This document shows positions 7,014 to 8,386 of a stretch of DNA of 8,386 nucleotides, one piece after another (the stretch's first letter is position 1; each line of letters begins with the position of its first letter). The position numbers were made by a program, and so were the translations under genes. Location: positions 1 through 8,386 of the forward strand of contig JAKFXW010000143.1 in NCBI GenBank assembly GCA_021731185.1, written 5' to 3'. The stretch is from Gallionellaceae bacterium (GTDB taxonomy: Bacteria > Pseudomonadota > Gammaproteobacteria > Burkholderiales > Gallionellaceae). The notes below the pieces were generated by a model. The model was given only the letters and a program-made list of their open reading frames with translations, made no database searches and was not told the origin of the DNA.

Positions 7014-7466
7014 ATGCCATATGTTGATTTAGCAAAAGGTCGCTACAGCGAAAATGGGCGCGCCTATTTTATTACTACCGTGCTGGCCGAGCGAGAACGG
7101 CGTTATTTCGAGGATTTTTATTGCGCCCGTTTGGTGGTGAATGAAATGCGGGTGTTACACGAAAGCGGCGCGGTGAATTCCCTGGCTTGGGTCGTTATGC
7201 CGGATCATGTGCATTGGTTGTTCCAGTTGGGTGAAACCGAGACGCTTTCGTCGGTTGCAAAGCGTTTCAAGGCGCGGTCAGCGCAGCGAGTGAATCGTTA
7301 TTTAGTCCGGCAAGGGGCATTATGGCAAAAGGCGTTTTACGATCACGCCGTGCGCAAAGAGGAAGATATACAGGGGATTGCGCGGTATATCGTTGCCAAC
7401 CCGCTACGCGCTGGATTAGTGGAAAATATTGGCGACTATCCGCTTTGGGATGCGATATGGCTGTAG
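7014..7466 (+). CDS. REP-associated tyrosine transposase (RAYT)
   Basis: RAYTs (TnpA-REP, Y1 transposase/IS200-like superfamily) are single-copy HUH nucleases that bind and cut REP hairpins as single strands and are thought to drive REP spread. The 150-residue product has the HUH pair H65-V66-H67 in MPDHVHWLF and the presumed nucleophile Y125 in ARYIVANPLRAGLV. Other family blocks are RFKARSAQRVNRYL and GALWQKAFYDHAVR. The start MPYVDLAKGR at 7014 matches the common family N-terminus; an in-frame ATG at 6990 is possible and neither has a clear ribosome binding site. The TAG stop (7464-7466) lies in the GTAG of the first REP immediately downstream, so gene and REP are fused end to end. All key residues are present, so it looks intact. 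It may be co-transcribed with the reverse transcriptase 84 bp upstream. Confidence 0.93.
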   Translation: MPYVDLAKGRYSENGRAYFITTVLAERERRYFEDFYCARLVVNEMRVLHESGAVNSLAWVVMPDHVHWLFQLGETETLSSVAKRFKARSAQRVNRYLVRQGALWQKAFYDHAVRKEEDIQGIARYIVANPLRAGLVENIGDYPLWDAIWL

Positions 7467-7484
7467 GTGCGAATTCATTCGTGC
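7463..7484 (+). repeat. REP element 1 (overlaps RAYT stop codon)
   Basis: A GTAG tetranucleotide is followed by GTGCGAAT-tc-ATTCGTGC, an 8-bp stem that pairs fully only if two G-T pairs are allowed. GTAG plus hairpin is the known target form of RAYT proteins. GTAG itself provides the RAYT stop codon. Confidence 0.85.
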
Positions 7485-7499
7485 TATGTATAAAACAAC

Positions 7500-7521
7500 G
7501 TGCGAATAAATTCGCACCTAC
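7500..7521 (-). repeat. REP element 2, inverted
   Basis: On the minus strand this reads GTAG, then the perfect 8-bp stem GTGCGAAT-tt-ATTCGCAC. It faces REP 1, with 15 bp between; their outer 13 bases are exact inverse copies and could pair as one long cruciform. Two facing REPs make a BIME-type unit. The long stem might also act as a transcription barrier after RAYT. Confidence 0.87.
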
Positions 7522-7522
7522 G

Positions 7523-7564
7523 CCAGATTAAAATGTAGGGTCGAATTTATTCGACCAGATTAAA
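7523..7564 (+). repeat. direct repeat CCAGATTAAA flanking REP 3
   Basis: CCAGATTAAA occurs at 7523-7532 and again at 7555-7564, exactly 32 bp apart, on either side of REP 3. It may be a conserved linker of the BIME or a footprint of the insertion or duplication of one REP unit. Confidence 0.55.
7535..7556 (+). repeat. REP element 3
   Basis: GTAG followed by the perfect stem GGTCGAAT-tt-ATTCGACC (overlapping the last G of GTAG) is a variant of REP 1 and 2, with GGTC for GGTGC at the stem base. The change is compensated on both arms, so pairing is conserved. It has the same direction as REP 1. Confidence 0.85.
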
Positions 7565-7570
7565 CATAAT

Positions 7571-7645
7571 ATGAAAAAACAAAAACTCGAACTCACCTGG
7601 ATCGGCAAGGAGAGCCAGCCTTGGCCTAAACTGTACATTGTATAG
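7571..7645 (+). pseudogene. 5' relic of a type III-like DNA methyltransferase (mod) gene
   Basis: ATG 7571 opens a 24-codon frame starting MKKQKLELTWIGKE and ending at TAG 7643-7645. KLELTWIGKE is the characteristic N-terminus of many site-specific adenine DNA methyltransferases of the type III/mod group, where it is followed by ..PRLEPRIL. Here similarity fades after PWPKL, so a deletion junction probably lies near 7633. None of the catalytic motifs (DPPY, FxGxG) is present, so no enzyme can result. No ribosome binding site precedes the ATG, which follows REP 3 by 14 bp. I infer a restriction-modification operon once stood here. The identification rests on about 12 residues. Confidence 0.5.
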
Positions 7646-7800
7646 TCGAAGCAATTGAATAGTGTGCCTCAATTCGTGCCCATCGTGCTTCACGATTAAA
7701 TTGGGGGTAATTACAAAATAAAAGTAGTAGCCTCGACGTTCGCTGAATAGACGAATTCATTTGAACAAACTAATTATTTTAAATAAGTGATACTGCAAAC
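7646..7800. other. gene-free spacer before rarA
   Basis: No gene is recognisable in these 155 bp. There is a short dyad CGTG-ctt-CACG at about 7675-7685. The last 50 bp are AT-rich and could hold the rarA promoter (TTGAAC at 7761-7766 is the best -35-like hexamer, without a good -10 at proper distance). It may be decayed remains of the operon that held the methyltransferase. Confidence 0.4.
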
Positions 7801-8386
7801 GTGCCTGATTTATTTCCCTCTATTACACCCTCCGCGCCGCTCGCTGAACGCCTGCGTCCCAAACATATAGACGAGGTAATCGGCCAGACGCATTTGCTCG
7901 GCGCGGGCAGGCCGTTGCGCTTGGCTTTTCAATCCGGCAAGTTACATTCGATGATTTTATGGGGGCCGCCCGGGGTGGGTAAAACCACGCTGGCGCGCTT
8001 GATGGCCTCGTCTTTTGACGCAGAGTTCGTGCCGTTGTCGGCAGTGTTGTCCGGCGTGAAAGATATTCGCGAAGCCATTGCACAGGCGCAGCAAGTATTG
8101 CAGCAGCGTGGTCGGCACACGATTTTATTTGTGGATGAGGTGCATCGTTTTAATAAGTCGCAGCAGGATGCTTTTCTGCCGTTTGTCGAGCAAGGGCTGG
8201 TGACTTTTATCGGCGCAACAACTGAGAACCCCTCGTTTGAAGTGAATAATGCGCTGTTGTCGCGTGCCACCGTGTATGTGCTGCACGCGTTGTCGGTGGA
8301 AGAATTGGGTGATTTATTTGAGCACGCTCGGCAAGCTGCATTTGCGGATTTGGTATTTGATGAAGATGCGCGGGAACGTATTATTG
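7801..8386 (+). CDS. rarA: replication-associated recombination protein A, AAA+ ATPase (partial, 3' end beyond window)
   Basis: RarA (MgsA, YcaJ) is a tetrameric AAA+ ATPase related to clamp-loader subunits and eukaryotic WRNIP1/Mgs1. It acts at stalled or uncoupled replication forks. The visible 195 codons cover the ATPase core: PLAERLRPKHIDEVIGQTHLL at 13-33, HSMILWGPPGVGKTTLA with Walker A 55-62, FVDEVHRFNKSQQDAFLP with Walker B D112-E113, and the sensor-1 block TFIGATTENPSFEVNNALLSRA from 135. Each matches the E. coli protein closely. The start is GTG 7801: an in-frame TAA at 7780-7782 rules out anything far upstream, and the E. coli gene also uses GTG. The ribosome binding site is weak (AAGTGA about 10 nt upstream). 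Normally it follows lolA directly; here the accessory insert separates them, so it probably needs its own promoter. Confidence 0.95.
   Translation, partial: MPDLFPSITPSAPLAERLRPKHIDEVIGQTHLLGAGRPLRLAFQSGKLHSMILWGPPGVGKTTLARLMASSFDAEFVPLSAVLSGVKDIREAIAQAQQVLQQRGRHTILFVDEVHRFNKSQQDAFLPFVEQGLVTFIGATTENPSFEVNNALLSRATVYVLHALSVEELGDLFEHARQAAFADLVFDEDARERII

Noticed and set aside
7463..7556. CRISPR-like array
   Set aside because: The units are inverted hairpins of REP type with GTAG, unequal spacing and different orientation, next to a RAYT gene.
7552..7766. Open frame on the minus strand across the methyltransferase relic and spacer
   Set aside because: It has no start codon near its 5' end and no recognised motif, and it is antisense to the MKKQKLELTWIGKE frame.

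Overview
The window reads as a chromosomal segment of a Gram-negative proteobacterium, most likely a betaproteobacterium. The order ftsK-lolA-rarA is a conserved proteobacterial arrangement, LolA implies an outer membrane, and the RAYT/REP pair (GTAG followed by a gcgaat/attcgc hairpin) is common in these groups. A Nitrosomonadales/Gallionella-like host is my guess; nothing here proves the genus.

Layout. Bases 2-61 carry the last codons of an unidentified plus-strand gene. ilvD (dihydroxy-acid dehydratase, branched-chain amino acid synthesis) lies on the minus strand at 165-1859. A 228-bp divergent spacer with two copies of an 18-bp motif separates it from ftsK (2088-4388, DNA translocase for chromosome segregation at division). 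lolA (4536-5150, periplasmic lipoprotein carrier) follows. rarA/mgsA (AAA+ ATPase of replication-fork maintenance) starts at 7801 and runs off the right edge.

The accessory part is the 2.65 kb between lolA and rarA, genes that are normally near neighbours. It holds, in order: the C-terminal relic of an XRE/HigA-type antitoxin (5242-5391); an intact 506-aa reverse transcriptase of the Abi/UG (defence-associated, DRT-like) kind (5409-6929) whose ribosome binding site starts 3 nt after the antitoxin stop codon; an intact RAYT (REP-associated tyrosine transposase, 7014-7466) whose stop codon lies inside the first of three REP hairpins (7463-7556); and the first ~24 codons of what looks like a type III-style DNA methyltransferase gene (7571-7645), cut off by an early stop. 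This looks like a small insertion hotspot that has collected toxin-antitoxin, restriction-modification, reverse transcriptase and REP-mobilisation genes and lost most of two of them.

The core genes have no functional link to the insert. The best candidate for an undescribed system is the reverse transcriptase with its antitoxin-derived leader. Its exact DRT/UG class and any partner RNA cannot be settled by reading alone.
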